Assembly (NCBI RefSeq): GCF_037975245.1
Contig: NC_092569.1
Coordinates: forward strand, 24,039,168 to 24,103,167
DNA: 64,000 nucleotides
Source: Apostichopus japonicus
Taxonomy: Eukaryota; Echinodermata; Holothuroidea; Aspidochirotida; Stichopodidae
Reading direction: 5' to 3'
Position 1 is the stretch's first letter. Every line of letters begins with the position of its first letter. A program made the translations under genes and the position numbers. The notes beneath the pieces were generated by a model. It was not told the origin of the DNA. It did no database searches and saw nothing but the letters and a program-made list of their open reading frames with translations. Below are positions 13,601 to 28,600 of the stretch, piece after piece.

Positions 13601-16600
13601 ATTATGCACAGGAGGGGTCAGCAAATTTTAGCAAACCCTGATGGAGGTTTTTATACGGGTATGTGTAAATTTCTAATATATGGACTCGGACAGGGTCGAA
13701 ATGGTGCAAACTAAAAGACCCTACAGAAAACGCTACCTTGGTGATAGAATGGAAATTACAATTCCCGCGGCTGGTGCTCCCATTGTAGTGCAACGCATTG
13801 CTCATACAAAAAAAAATTAGTCGTCATACTCATTTAGTTACATTTGTTATATTTCGTTATCTAAAGAAGTTATATTACCGTACAGTACTAACTGTATATA
13901 TCACATTTCCACATTCCACCAGCTAAATGGTGCTTCAAAGAGATATGGCATGAGGAGGCAAGAACACCCTACCAATACTGTGAATAGCCCATCAGGGAAC
14001 AGTAATAGTATGCAGTATACGCCATTTAAGTGCTATTTCAAATTGCAAACATGCAAAATGTGTTTCCTTCAGCCCTTCTATTAAATAGTGATTCATTTCT
14101 CAGTAGATACCATAATCAGTGAAACTGATATAAGATACTGTTTACAGTATGTAATATTAATTTATTCAACAACTGCACATATATCAAATGTTCAATTTCA
14201 CTTACTATTATTTACTATATTCCTTTGAATCCGTATCAAATATCTGAATATTTAAAGATGTGAGATAAAACCAATGATATGTACAAACTATCAGTACAGA
14301 AGTTCTGCATTTATAATGAACGTTGAATGATATCTGGATGCTTACCAAGATTTAAACATACTGTATATTTAATGAACTCCTAATGAAAGTGACATATAGA
14401 AAGCACTTTCGATGGTGTGGAAGGAGTGTCATTGACACCCGTAGTGAAAATTCAACTGAGTGTGTACAGAGCTAAAAGGTTAGCAGGTCACTCTAGGCAC
14501 AGTAGAGGGAAAGTGCAGAGGTTGTGAGGAGACAGGTAAGTGAGTATTAGTACACTATGTCACTTGATGGGTTATTGAATTTAGCAGCTGTAAAAAGACA
14601 CAATATGAGTCTAGCAGCAGTGTAACAAGTCATGACTTGATCTAGCAGCTGTAACAATTCATGACTTGATCTAACAGTTGTAACAAGTCATGACTTGATC
14701 TAGCAGCTGTAACAATTCATGACTTGATCTAGCAGCTGTAACAAGTCATGACTTGATCTAGCAGCAGTGTAACAAGTCATGACTTGATCTAGCAGCTGTA
14801 ACAATTCATGACTTGATCTAGCAGCTGTAACAAGTCATGACTATTGACTTGATCTAGCAGCTGTAACAAGTCATGACTTGATCTAGCAGCTGTAACAAGT
14901 CATGACTTGATCTAGCAGCTGTAACAGGTCATGACTTGATCTAGCAGCTGTAACAAGTCGTGACTTGATCTAACAGCTGTAACAAGTCATGGCTTGATCT
15001 AACAGCTGTAACAAGTCATGGCTTGATCTAGCAGCTGTAACAAGTCATGACTTGATCTAGCAGCTGTAACAAGTCATGACATGATCTAGCAGCTGTAACA
15101 ATTCATGACTTGATCTAGCAGCTGTAACAAGTCATGACTTGATCTAGCAGCTGTAACAAGTCATGACTTGATCTAGCAGCTGTAAAAAGTCACAATATGA
15201 GTCTAGCAGCTGTAACAAGTCATGACTTGATCTAGCAGCTGTAACAAGTCATGACTTGATCTAGCAGCTATAACAATTGACTAGAGTCTCTTTCATTCAG
15301 GAGATTGACTAGTTACTGTTAGTGTTTTTTGTTTCTTAAACAAGGATTGTATATTTGAACATGTTAGGCCTGTCTGGATTGTTGCTTTGACATACATGAT
15401 TGATACTAGAGTGGGACAAATATTTCAGAAACAAATGAATATTATTTATCTATTACTTATTCACAAAATTTTGTACAAAAAATGGGGGAGGGGAGAAATC
15501 TAAGGGAACAAATTGGTTTGCTCCCAATTTTTAATTTTCATTATTTCGAGCAACTCTCCAAGTATAGAGTTTGGTAAATTCGACAGACAGTGAAGAAGCA
15601 ATTCCAAATGTCGTACCGTAACATTACACAGCTGATGTTTATACTCCTTTAATGATTAATCAAAACAATAAAGTCTGCAGACTTGAAATAATATCCTTCC
15701 ATGACAAACAAACCTGTCTACCAACCTTCCAATTACATACTGATCTTCTTTCCTTCATCTTTCCTTTGTTTTTCTCCCCCCCCCTCTCTCTCTCTCTCGA
15801 CTCACTTTTTTTTTTTCCCCACCTCTCTATATCTCTCTTCTCTTGGCTCTCTTCCATTTTTTTTTTCTGATACAGAACTGGATGTTACATTTCACTAAAT
15901 CCTAAGTACTAAAGTTTCACCAAGATAGTTGATCAAGCAAAGGATCTTGTAACAAATGGTAAATGGTTTTTTTTGAAAGCATGCCAAACATTTCCCGACC
16001 GCATTGTTTACACTTACAGTATATATACTGTTACCCGCCTTTTAAAAATGTTTCATGTTTCAAACCGTTTTTTTTTTTTCTCCTAAATATTTCTTTTTTT
16101 CCATTCTCAGGAGCCTCATACGGAAATACTTAAACGAAAGATGATTGCCAAGAAACGGAGGAGAATTTCCCTGGAGTATTCCTAAATGATGGATCACCTC
16201 CTGAACATGCACGATAAAGTTCAATGTGTGCGTGTGTGATATGTATATGTGTATGTATGTGTAAATGTGTACTGCCACTTTGTTAACTTTCTCAAAAATG
16301 TAGTCCTACAACACTCATTTCATGTACATACAGTACAGTATACATAGCTAAAACTTACACAGCAAAGAGCCTGGAGATATTATTTATATACATGGACGAA
16401 GAAGTTCAATGTGTTCGTGTGTGATATGTATGTGTGGGTGTATGTGTGTACTGCCACTTTGTTAACTTTTTCTACAACACTCATTTCATGTACGTACTGT
16501 ACAGTATACAGTAGCTAAAACTTACACTGTAGCAAAGAGCCCGGAGATATAATTGATATACATGGACGAAGAAGTTCAATGTGTTCGTGTGTGATGTGTG

Positions 16601-19600
16601 GGTATGTGTACATGTGTGTACTGCCACTTTGTTAACTTTTTCTACAACACTCATTGCATGTACATACAGTACAGTATACATAGCTAAAACTTACACAGCA
16701 AAGAGCCTGGAGATATAATTTATATAATAAATCAAAGAATCTGAAATTGTAAACATTTCTTAATGCAGCAGTACAATATGATATAGAGAGATAATCACAC
16801 ACAAAGTTGTAGATATGGACTCAACAACCAGGCTCAATAGAATATGTGTTGCCAGAGCTTACTGTACCAATATTAGCACACTTTACTATAATTTTTCTAA
16901 AGTAATGTTGGCTAAACAAAGGATTAAATGTCCGTGTACTGTGTAAAACAGTTGCAAGTGTTGAGTCCAGCAATAAGTCAATTCTCCTTAAGGTATGAGC
17001 ACTGTATTGGCCCCAATATGCTAGATATTCAAATATGGTCACTTTTGGATAAAATTCTTACACTGTTTTAATTACAACCTTTGAGGAAATTTTCCTCACT
17101 GGGACATTCAGTCATCTTGTGTGTTTCTTAAAATTGTCTGAGAAAAATTTGGAGAGTAAAAGACCTCCAAGGAAAGTACTTTTTGAAAACTTCTAGCAAT
17201 TACAGCGTGTTATAATTTGGAGCCTATACTGACAACCATGCATCTGACAGCTACAGTATGTGTATAAATGTCATGATTTCATCAGAGGAAGCTGCAAATC
17301 CATCCAAACAAAAGACAATCTACGGTGTACAGTATGTATGGAAGGTTACATCTCTACATTCCGACATCTCTACATTCCGACGTCTCTATGTTCCTAAGTC
17401 TCTATGTTCCGACAAAAAGAAATAATTCGCGACAATTTTTTATATCCAAAAAACATTTGTACCAAGAAAACAAGTTTTCAGACCCCAATATTTTTGTGAC
17501 CAAAAATTTTGGGACTCAAAATATTTTTCACAAACATATTTTCAGAACCAAATTTTTTGGGACCAAAATTCCCTCCCCCACCCCCACCAAAAAAAAAAAA
17601 ATGTGACCCAAAATTTGTTGTTACCCAAACAGTGCTTGTGACCAAAAATTGCTTGTGACCCGAAATGGTTCTTTGTACTTTTCTCTAATTATTTGTTTGT
17701 AAAAAAACTGGGTCACAAAAATATTGGGGTTACAAAACTAGTTTTCTTGGTACAAACACATTTTTGGATAAAAAAAATTGCTCCAAAGTTTTTCTTTTTG
17801 TCGGAACATACTGTAGAGACGTTGGACCATAGAATCGTCGGAACATAGGGATGTCACCGTATGGAATGTGTTAAAATCTACTGACCATTCTGTAGGTAAT
17901 ATCAATATACATTCAAGAAATATATCCAAGTGCTGCTATAAAGTTACTGAGACAAAAGTGTAAACAAATTGTCTGTTATCAAGACAAAGTTACACCACCA
18001 TATTGTAGCTCTCAGTGTGGAATTATCCTACACTGAATGTATGTTAGTAGCTGTAACCTAACCCAAAAAACTGCCATTCAAAACCACCACAGGGGTGGCA
18101 GTGTCTGCAGCTGAAGAATGTAACCTTGGAAACCATTGGTTTCAAAAAGGGATTTCTCTCCATGAGAATGCTGGGTGGAGTTGCTGTACAGACTATGTAA
18201 AAGACAGGTAAAGTATGTACTCTTGGAGATTGCTTTATTCTCACACCATTAAAACACCATTAATACACCATTAAGACTCCATTAATACACCATTAAGACA
18301 CCATTGGAGTTCATTCTCAGAATAATGACTACACTGTATACGTCATACAAATGCAATACAAAAGACACCACTTTGCTTCCTTCTCACACCTTTAAGACAC
18401 CACTGGGCTTCTTTCTCGACCATGCATACATACAAAACATGATCATTGATATATACATATTTTAAAACCTACATTAAACGTGTAACGTATACAAGCTAAC
18501 TAGTGCAGGGTTAATTTTTAAGCTCATTAACTTTGAGTCAATTTTGTTATATATACTAAAATTAATATTTCTCCACAATAAAAATCAATTCTTGTTTTCA
18601 ACTGAACACTATATAGTCCAATTTCTTTGCAAGAAATAACAAGAGCCCAAGGGCACTGTGGTTCCTTGCTTGGGGTATATGACAATACACATCATATTAT
18701 CAAGCAAGATTGGGCTGAAATAGTCCAAGTAATTGTCCTACATGTTCCCATAAAGTAACCAACACTATAGCCAACACTTTTGTGATCACCGTAAATGTGA
18801 TCAGATTTTATATCAAAAGGCACTTTTGAGATCTAAATATGGCGTCGAAAATGTAAGAAATATAAGAGACCTACAAGCGTGTCAACAGATATGATAACAA
18901 TGGTGACCTCAGATGACATGACCTTGAAGTTTCAAAATGTTCCACCACCCCATTCACAACTTGTCCCAAAATATCAACCATGTCACACCTTGGCATTGAG
19001 ATTTAATTGCATTAAATGTCAAAAAATTGACTTTTGAACTTTTGAAGGTCACCCAGAGGTCAACCAATTGACATTTTTGATCGGTGAGACCTAAATAGAG
19101 CATGACTGTAAAAATTCAAACATTTTTTCTTTGCCCATTTTCTCCCCCCATAATACTACTTTTTTAACATTAGCTGACCTTTGGTGACCTTGGATCACAG
19201 GACCGTTAAGTTTGAAAATATTCCCCTATACCATTTGCAACTTGTCCAAAAAAATCAACCTTGTCACACCTTGGCACTGGGAGTTATTGCATTAAATGTC
19301 TGAAAATTAACTTTGACCTCATATAACTTCCCACACCAAGGTCACACAGGGGTCAACCTATTGACATTTATGATCAGAAGGTACCTTTGACATCTGAAAA
19401 TAGCATCGAAACTGTAAAAAATCCACAAAACACGAAAAGGTCACCAGAGGTCAAATTGAGGTCAAGGGTTACCCAGATGCGGGTCGACAATTGGACTTCA
19501 TTGAAGCAACTCCCAACTCTAACGGACAATTTGTTCTCAAGTTATCGCAAAAATACTAGTTTTTTATCATTAATTGACCTTTGGTGACCTTGTATCACAT

Positions 19601-22600
19601 AACTGTTAAGTTTGAAAATATCCCTCTATACCATTTGCAACTACTCCAAAAATATCAACCTTGTCACACCTTGGAACTGGGAGTTATTGCATTAAATGTC
19701 TGAAAATTAACTTTGACCTCATATAACTTCCCACACCAAGGTCACACAGGGGTCAACCTATTGACATTTATGATCAGAAGGTACCTTTGACATCTGAAAA
19801 TAGCATCGAAACTGTAAAAATCCCAAAAACACGAAAAGGTCACCAGAGGTCAAATTGAGGTCAAGGGTCACCCAGATGCGGGTCGACAATTGGATCACAT
19901 TGAGGCAACTCCCAACCCTAACAGACATTTCGTTCTCAAGTTATCGCAAAAATACTAGTTTTTTATCATTAATTGACCTTTGGTGACCTCGGATCACATG
20001 ACCGTTATGTTTGAAAATGCTCCCCTAACCAGTTCACAACTTGTCCCAAAATATCAATCTTGTCGCACATTGGCACTGGGAGTTATTGCAGTTTTAATAT
20101 TTTCGGTTTTTGGACCATAACTGACCTTTGGTGACCTTTGTGGGCACCAAAAACAATAGGGCACACCTTCTCCATATGGCGGATCTATAGTCCAAGTTTG
20201 GCCTCAATCCAACATTCCCTTATTGAGATAGAGCGTACCCAAGCAAGTGTCACAGACACACACACACACACACACACATACATACATACATACATACATA
20301 CACACACACACACGCCAACCTGACTGCATAGGTTCCTTTTGCTAAAGCAAGGAACCAAAAATGTAAAAAAAAAAAAATTGAACAATATTATTGATTTACT
20401 TTAAATGTGGAAATTTGCCTGGATGGCAAATGTTTAACATTAAGTATGATCAATCAATATTTTATACTTAAAGGTGGTGAAGGTGAATAGTTGCTCTCTT
20501 TAATTTGTTCAGTCAAATTGCAATCTAACTTTCGATATCAAGGTATTGGAAAACTTTGAGGAAATTTCCAAAAAGCGCTACCTGCTGCTTAAATTCCCCA
20601 CAAACCACTTGAAATGTGAAAGAGCCGGTGACATGAAAAGATCGTTTTTTTCGTTCCTCAGAGCATTGATCATTTCATAAAAGTAATTAAGAGCAGTTTC
20701 TCTGCCAGACATCTGACTTCTGAAGCCCTAAAATACCGGGAAGGAAAGTTAAAGACTACCAAGATACACAAACATCTTGACAGCTCTATAGAGTACACAG
20801 ACACTTATGGGTGGTACTGAAGGATGAGAGAAGTAGATTGACCGGAGGTGACCGGTCGTCAATGAGAGGTCAATGTCAAAGGTTACCAGGTCACTCTAGA
20901 CACAACAGAGCAAGGGTGCTGATGTCACGAGGAGACAGGTAAGTGAGCAGCGAAGTAAATGTATACTCACCGAGTCTTTTGCCAGTTTTGCATCTTTCGG
21001 CGAAACTTTGAGTAACTGTTGTAAAAGAGATAAAGCCCCACTGGTTCTAGAAGCAACCATGTGAAGGGGCAATTGCTTATAACTCTGTGAAGAGAAAACA
21101 CAACGTATCAATAGTAAGTATTACAAGACTAACAACATATCCATATATTGGACATTATTACATAAAAGGGGGCTATAGGGGGCTATAGGCGGGCTAAAGG
21201 GGGCTACCAAGGGCTAAGGAGGCTACAAAGGGCTACAGTCCACTCTCCCAGGTTCAACAGTCTTAAGGGTTTTCTTTCTTTTCTTCTTCGGCTTGCATCA
21301 GAAGGTTGAACAACTACAGCACTTTTGCAATATAATAGATTAAATTACAGGTATGATTTTTCCTGAGCTGCAAAGTGACCCAGACTTACCAGGGTTTCCC
21401 TGGTATGCTCATAATAATGATATCAATTCAGTGACAGAGCTCTTTATATTCAGAACATCTTATTATTGCATACACACAGCTTAATGGAGATGAGCTACAT
21501 TACTAATTGCACCTTGGTTAGTTTCTATAGCACAAATCAAAAGTACAAAGTATAAATTTACACACTACACTAACCATGCAAGCACAAAACCAAAACTCAT
21601 GAGATACAATATTTTCTGGAGAGAAAAATATCTTACCCCTCCTTCTTGAGTTGCATCAGCCTTTTTTGCTAAAAGTAGTTTTAAGAGATCTTCTCTTGCA
21701 CTTTGAGCTGCAAAATGTATTGCTGCACGTCCATCCTGTAGGGAGGAGAAACAAGAAACTACCAACTAGAACAGTTACTATGGTAATGCAAATTTAAAAC
21801 TGGTTTGAGTATTTTATAAATGACACTATACTTACTTAGTAGTACTGTACATATATATACATGTATAATATACCTACAACAGGCATGTACTGTACACCAC
21901 ACTCCCAACTGCAGTACCCAATTGGCAAGTTATATGTTAGCATTGCAACCCTACCCCTCCCCCCCCCCCCAAAAAAAGTCCCCCACCCCTTAACTCATTG
22001 CAGAGTCACTACTGCATCATAGAGCAAATTAAAACCTATACAAATTCTAGTTTACATTAATTATTCAAATTTGCATGATAATTTGTGAATTTACAAGCAC
22101 AGTACAGTACGTCCAGTGAAAGTATCACCTGTATGTGGTACTGCATCATGGAGTGAAAGTATCACATATATGGTATCTTTGAAAGGGAATACAGAACTAG
22201 CTAGATAATGCGCAGCAGGACAGCTTAAAAGGTGGAGGCGTGTTCCAATACATCATTAATGACGTACTGTACATGTACATACGTATCACGTAAGTAAATA
22301 TCATCTCGAAATGAGCAGCTTTATTCCTCGGATAAAACAGTAAAATATACCAAACATTAATTTCAGCATTCATAAGTAGTATATACTACCTGTAGTACTG
22401 TACTTCAATGATGTTCACCTTTGCCACCTTTAAATGAACTACTATAAAAATGTTACAGGCTGAGAAAGAAAAACTAATGAAAGCAAAATTTTCATCCCAA
22501 CCACCACCCCCACTCATCCCCCCCCCCCCTCCGGGCAACTCAAATGTAACAAAGTTTATAAATCTATGTGGGCGATTCCATGGTAACTCGCATTACACTT

Positions 22601-25600
22601 TTTCCTGTTTTTTTTATAATCAAAGTGCTGTGGCTTGAATATGGGTTAGTGTAACACCTCAATTTTCTGTGGTGTTATAGCCAACATTCATAGCTACAAT
22701 ATGAAATTATCAAGAATTATAAATCTGTTCGCCTTAATGTATGGTGCGCTTCCAAATATCGGTAACTCGCATTACGGAAAAAGGACACCTGAAAAATTGA
22801 CACCGGTACAAAATGGCACCGTGCTCAAACAAAGAATGATTTCTTCAATTGCATACATGTACAAGATATCTAACCTACTGATGGTTATATACCAGCAGTA
22901 GAAAATATGAAACGACTTCAGATGTGGTATGGAGGGGGAAAAAGTCTGGTAACTCGCATTACGGTAACTCGCATTACACTTTTTCCAGTCATCGATTTTG
23001 CTCTGTATTCATCAAATTCTTTGAAAGAGATATGCTCCAAAGCCATTTTTGAAACACTTGGCCATTTCCAGTTATCGATCGTTGCCGTGAAATCTGGTGG
23101 CCTGCTCTATTTTGTGTAATTTCGGGATTTGAAATGCTTTGGAGTAAAGGTTTATTTTCACATTGTAGTGACATAAGACACTCATATTGGGGAAAGGGGT
23201 TTGCACATCATGATATTTGGGGAACACACATTTGACTTGGTAAACCACGCCAATCTATCCCAACTGACCAAGCCTCCGCAACCCTGCCCACACCTCCCAG
23301 CGGCCCCAATCCTCCCCTCTGCAAACTCCCGCCCGCCCCCTACCCTCTGCCCACCCCATTAATTCTGAGGTGCCCACACCTTTGGCAGCATCAGTTTTCA
23401 TATCAAGACTAATTTCCATCAAGATGTTAGGCACATTATAATGGTCAGGATTTACAATATTTGCCCATCCTAGAACATACTAGATTACTATGTGATAGGC
23501 TACAGAATAATATAGCCTAAGCTCTTACAATTTGTCCTAAATATTGTATGTAGCAATTAATATCCCATGAAAAAATGCTAATGTTAAAATGGAGAAAGAA
23601 TGTACTGTATGCTAACTTTACTCATTTGATGATGTCACAGTTGAATGCAACTTGGAAGGTCAGTGATTCCACAAAGGTCAGGTGATAAAATCATCAATGT
23701 CTGTTGAAACTGTCTTAAGGGTCACATGTGATGTAATTGGAGGTTGCAGTGCATTCTGGGTACAGGAAGTACCTACAGTGCACACCTTATAAAAGTATAT
23801 ATTGCGCTCTATTGTTTGTTGATCAGTAGTACTGCAAGAGTGCTTTGTGAGATTGGAATAATATATGGTAACTCGCATTACAGCGGTAACTCGCATTACT
23901 GGTAACTCGCATTACAGTTTTCAATGGCTCTTTATATCTATATACTAGGTATATTTCTAATTCTTTCAACTAATATTATACTCTTTACTTTGTCTAGAAG
24001 CATAATATGAAATGGCAGGAAATTATCTGCTTCAGTGAAAAAAAAAAGTTCAAAACTTTGTCTTTCGGTAACTCGCATTACACTCTCAAATCAGCTCTGT
24101 GTCGTTACAGCCATATATGCCTACAAACCAAAAATGTTTAAGGGAATTGTGATTATTATTTTAATATATCACTAATGTCACTACCAATACATATCAAATT
24201 TATTTAGGGTGCTTTCAAATATGGAAATCTGAGACTTTGAAATATCCATACTATTTCCTCAAATATTCCCTCAAATATCAACATTAGTCATGTATTCACA
24301 TTTTTTGGTAGAAGAACATGGTATAGTTGGAAAAAAAAGTACATAACCCAGTCCCTCAATGTGTTTATAGTACATTAGAAGCCAAAAATGGCTACAGAAA
24401 TGATTTTGAAAATTTGGGGTCATGTCCCTGTTTTCACGGAATCGCCCATATGCAATAACTGCATTCAAAGTTTCCTCTACGGAGCCCTACATTAACAACC
24501 TACTTTAATTTCAATCATATTCTCTATTTATTATATTTCCCCCAAGAAGTTAATACAAATATACAGTACCATAATCTGCCATAACCATTATTACTCTATG
24601 TACAGTTAGCAAGATTTCAGTAAATCTCAAGGGATGGTCTTTCTCAATATTTGGCCTAATATTCTGACTTTAATCACCTAGACCATCCATTTGCCTTGCC
24701 TTCCATAGAAATAAAAACTTGGCTCTGAGTAGAATAACAAATAATTAAAAAAACAGCCTTTTTAATCATTATTAAAGGCCTTTTGGGAATTAATATCCAA
24801 ATTGATAGAAAAGCTGGTGTATACTGTACATAAAGTCAGCGAAACCATTGGAGCAGAATTGTAATCTTTCTACTGTTTGCTTTCTCTCATACTGTAGGTG
24901 CATATTTTTAATAATTCATCAATTTCGTTGTTTGATCACAGAGTTACTTGTACAGTGTACACGTACATCCAACTTCAGATAAGAAATAAAGTTCCAAGAT
25001 CAGACTACACTTCTTGATTAAAGTTTTCCCAAATTCAGAGTTTTATCATAAATGTTACCTCCAACAGAGTTTTTTTTTTAAGCAATTGATCAAGTAAAGA
25101 AGGAAAACATATCTTGACATACTGCAGCAAGGAGAATAAGTTTTTTTGTGATATATAACTTTTTTTTCATTTTTTTTTCTAAATTTGATTTTGCCCTGAT
25201 CTAAGCAGTAATAATATCTGGAAAAGATGTAGGTACCCTACAGAGTAGACTGACAGAGAGGTCAACCAGAAAAAAATGACCCAATGGTTGTAGGGCCCTA
25301 GGCTTCACCTCCCACGGTCTCGAACTCGAACACAAAAGACCATGCTACCCACTCAGAAGCTGCCAGATAAACTCGCTGTGGGGTAACTTTTTTTGTTGCA
25401 TAGTGTGCACCTTCCCTGCAACCTATCTGGGGTGTGATAGGAATGTGTAAATATTTGAAAACCTGTGCACCACAGAGATCTTTACAAACATGGACAGTAT
25501 TGGTATCTGTTCAATATACTTTCAGCTTGCCAAGTTTTATGGCAGTTTTCTGTTATACAGAAATTTGTAACCTTTAGTAGGTATATATGCTGTAAACAGG

Positions 25601-28600
25601 CTAAGTATGTATCCACCTATTCAGCATCGGCTGATGTTACAATTTATCAACTCAAAAAATGCTGCTTTTGAAGTTTCTCAAGTCTTGAAAAATCATAAAA
25701 ACAAAATGTATATTGCTGTTGACCAAAAAGTATGCTAACATAAACTTACCTTGCACTTATAATTGATATTTGCACCTAGTTGTATTAGCCTTTCTGCCAC
25801 TATAAGTTTATTGTCCTTCACAGCATACAGGAGCGGTGTCATGCCAGTATTCTGTGAAACAAAAAACCGAATTTAAGAAAAGGAAAGACAAAAACGATTT
25901 TACAGCTTGCATATATATACCACATTACTAAAATTTATTTCTACAAATAAAAATTTTGGATAAATGCCAACCCATATGTCTCAGTAGTTCAACCAAATGG
26001 AAAAAAACACATGTGCAGGTAATGTTCCTCACGTACAGTACAGTTTCTAATTTCTGTTAAAAAATTTGCACTGAAAAGCTGTTTTCAGAGGTTAAAAGTC
26101 TTTTGAACCAAATGATGGTTGACCAACAGTGACCAACGTCTTTGAGAAAGTCAGGATTAAATGGTCACAAAGTTACTCTAGCTATTGTGGTACCGAGAGT
26201 GCAGTTGTTAGGAGGGACATGTAAGTGAGGAAGCAAAGTAAACATGCAGATAGTATCAAAGGAGAGATACAGTACCAACCCCCCCCCCCCTTCGAAAAAA
26301 CGCACTGGTTTAGGTATTTTGTGAACGATGATACTTGGGTCTGTCTCCTTTACCTACTGTAGGCTAAGGGTAGACAGGAGTGCGTATGTTAGGGAGACAG
26401 ACAAGGGAGCCCGAGTGAAGTAAATCTCAGCCTAAACATGCGTAAACATGGACTTATTTCCAACCACTCAAGTTCAATGAAATCACACTGGCACCAACGA
26501 CAAAAAAATCAGTTATTGAAGAAAAATGTACGCAATTTGCCTGCTTTTAACATTGAACACATCGAACATTGTTATGTTATGTTATAAAACTCACACAACA
26601 TGTATTTGAACATAAAATCAACTTTAAATTAATTGTTATAACCTTCTGTTAACTTCCTAGTTCAACAATTCAAGGATATCTGATTATAACTTGATGAAAT
26701 CACAAAAATATTGCAGGTGGGTTAATTTGGATCACTTTACTAAATATTATAATTATTCCCATGTCTCTGTTCAAAATATGCACGTGTCAGTTTACCGTCC
26801 TGCCCACAACAAGAATTGATCGTGTTAGCAATGTCACCCACTAACATTAGTGTCAACCCCCACTTTCTCTAGACTTTCCATTTAATGTAAGACTACTGTA
26901 CTAGGGCATGCAGCATCTAGATGACAATGTTCAGACTAGAATTAACTTTCAAAATTTAGAACATCCTGTGTAGAGCTCATAAGCTTCATTTTTATTTATT
27001 TTTTCCCCCATCATGTGAACCACTATGTGTTTTAATCCTATTTTCTCTATCTTTTCTTCATATTTTTTTATATTCCTTTAATGTTTTGTATGTATGTTAC
27101 AATCTGAGTACACACTTTTTCACAGTGCTCATTGTTGTTTTTAAAATATATATACATAATGCCTTGCCAGTACCTAATATAGTGTGGTAGTACAGACAAA
27201 CTATATAAACTGTCCCGCCTGTGGGTATCCCAATGATAAGTGTGCGTCTGATTTACCTAGAGAGCTGTGATATTCTCTAATTAGCCTGTACTTTAATTGC
27301 AAGAACTAACAAGAGTAGAATAACAAACAACGCTGACCTATACCGCCACTTAAAAAGAGATTGAAACTATTTGGATAAGGTCCTACATGTTGACTTTCTT
27401 AAAACTTAAAAGTGGCGGGGCTCTTTGGTTTGATTTGGAAAAGAGTGATGCAAGTCAACCATTAGAAATGAACTTCATTAATTATGCTAACCATTCTTAC
27501 ATATAAATTACTCTACCTATACCCTACATACAGAACAGTACGGTTGTGTTACCTTGTTATATCTTTTGTTTTGTTTTTTTTCATTCAGATGGTACTGTAC
27601 AGTATATAAGTCTGAAAGTCTCATCTCATACATTGGTGATTCATAGAGCAGCTACAGTATTTTGGAGTTTGTAGTTCAACAATTTCATTTTAAAACAGAA
27701 CCAGCAAAACTAAAATAAAAAAACATACATGCATACATAGTACAGCAACACCTACAGTAGTACTGTATGTGTGTAGTACAGTATGTGCAGTTCAATCAAA
27801 GGGAGATATTATACAGTAACACATCATATTTAGTAAACATCAGTTATCAAGTGAATTATTCTTCCATTTGATTCTGCGATCCAGACAATTTTCTTATAGA
27901 GTAATAATTGGATGTGCAAATTTATGCAAATGTCACTTATATTTCGTCGCACTGGATTTCCATATTTGAAATTTTCAACGGATCCCATTGACAGTCACAC
28001 ATGAAGTATGTACATTCAAGTCATTTTCGAATTTGTACTTCATATCTTTACCAACTCTTGAACTGGATTTCAGTATCTATCAACTGTACTGTAGGTCTGT
28101 GGTATCAAGATAGATTTGCTACAGACCAAGTCAAGGAAGTCAACTTTATAAAATTTGTTGCCTGTAATAATAAGCATTTAACTACCATATACAGCACTTC
28201 ACAAACTCTGCATCAAGAATCACTTCAATTATATATTTACTTTGCAAATATTTGTTTAAGATATTAATTGTAACCAGCAACAATTGAAAGCTCAGGTCTA
28301 TTCTCAAAGACCACAGGATTCAATTATCATAAAATTATAAATAAACCACTTCATATCGAAAGCACATACTCAACGAGAGTGATGCAGGGTATATATTTCA
28401 AACAAACCTTAATTAACTGATATTCACTGAAAAATATCAATCATCATGATCTTCTAAAATTTGTCATTTTTTAATTGTTCACAGAAAACTTAAAATGTAC
28501 TGTCTGCACATAGATATCATACACAATTCTTAGCAGGATCCAGATCAAATTTCCTCTACTTGTTTGCTGTAATACTGACAACTTCACGATTGATAGATTC

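Noticed and set aside
14575-15275. CRISPR-like array of 29-bp repeats
   Set aside because: Units are directly contiguous with no unique spacers, and the sequence is a eukaryotic intron.
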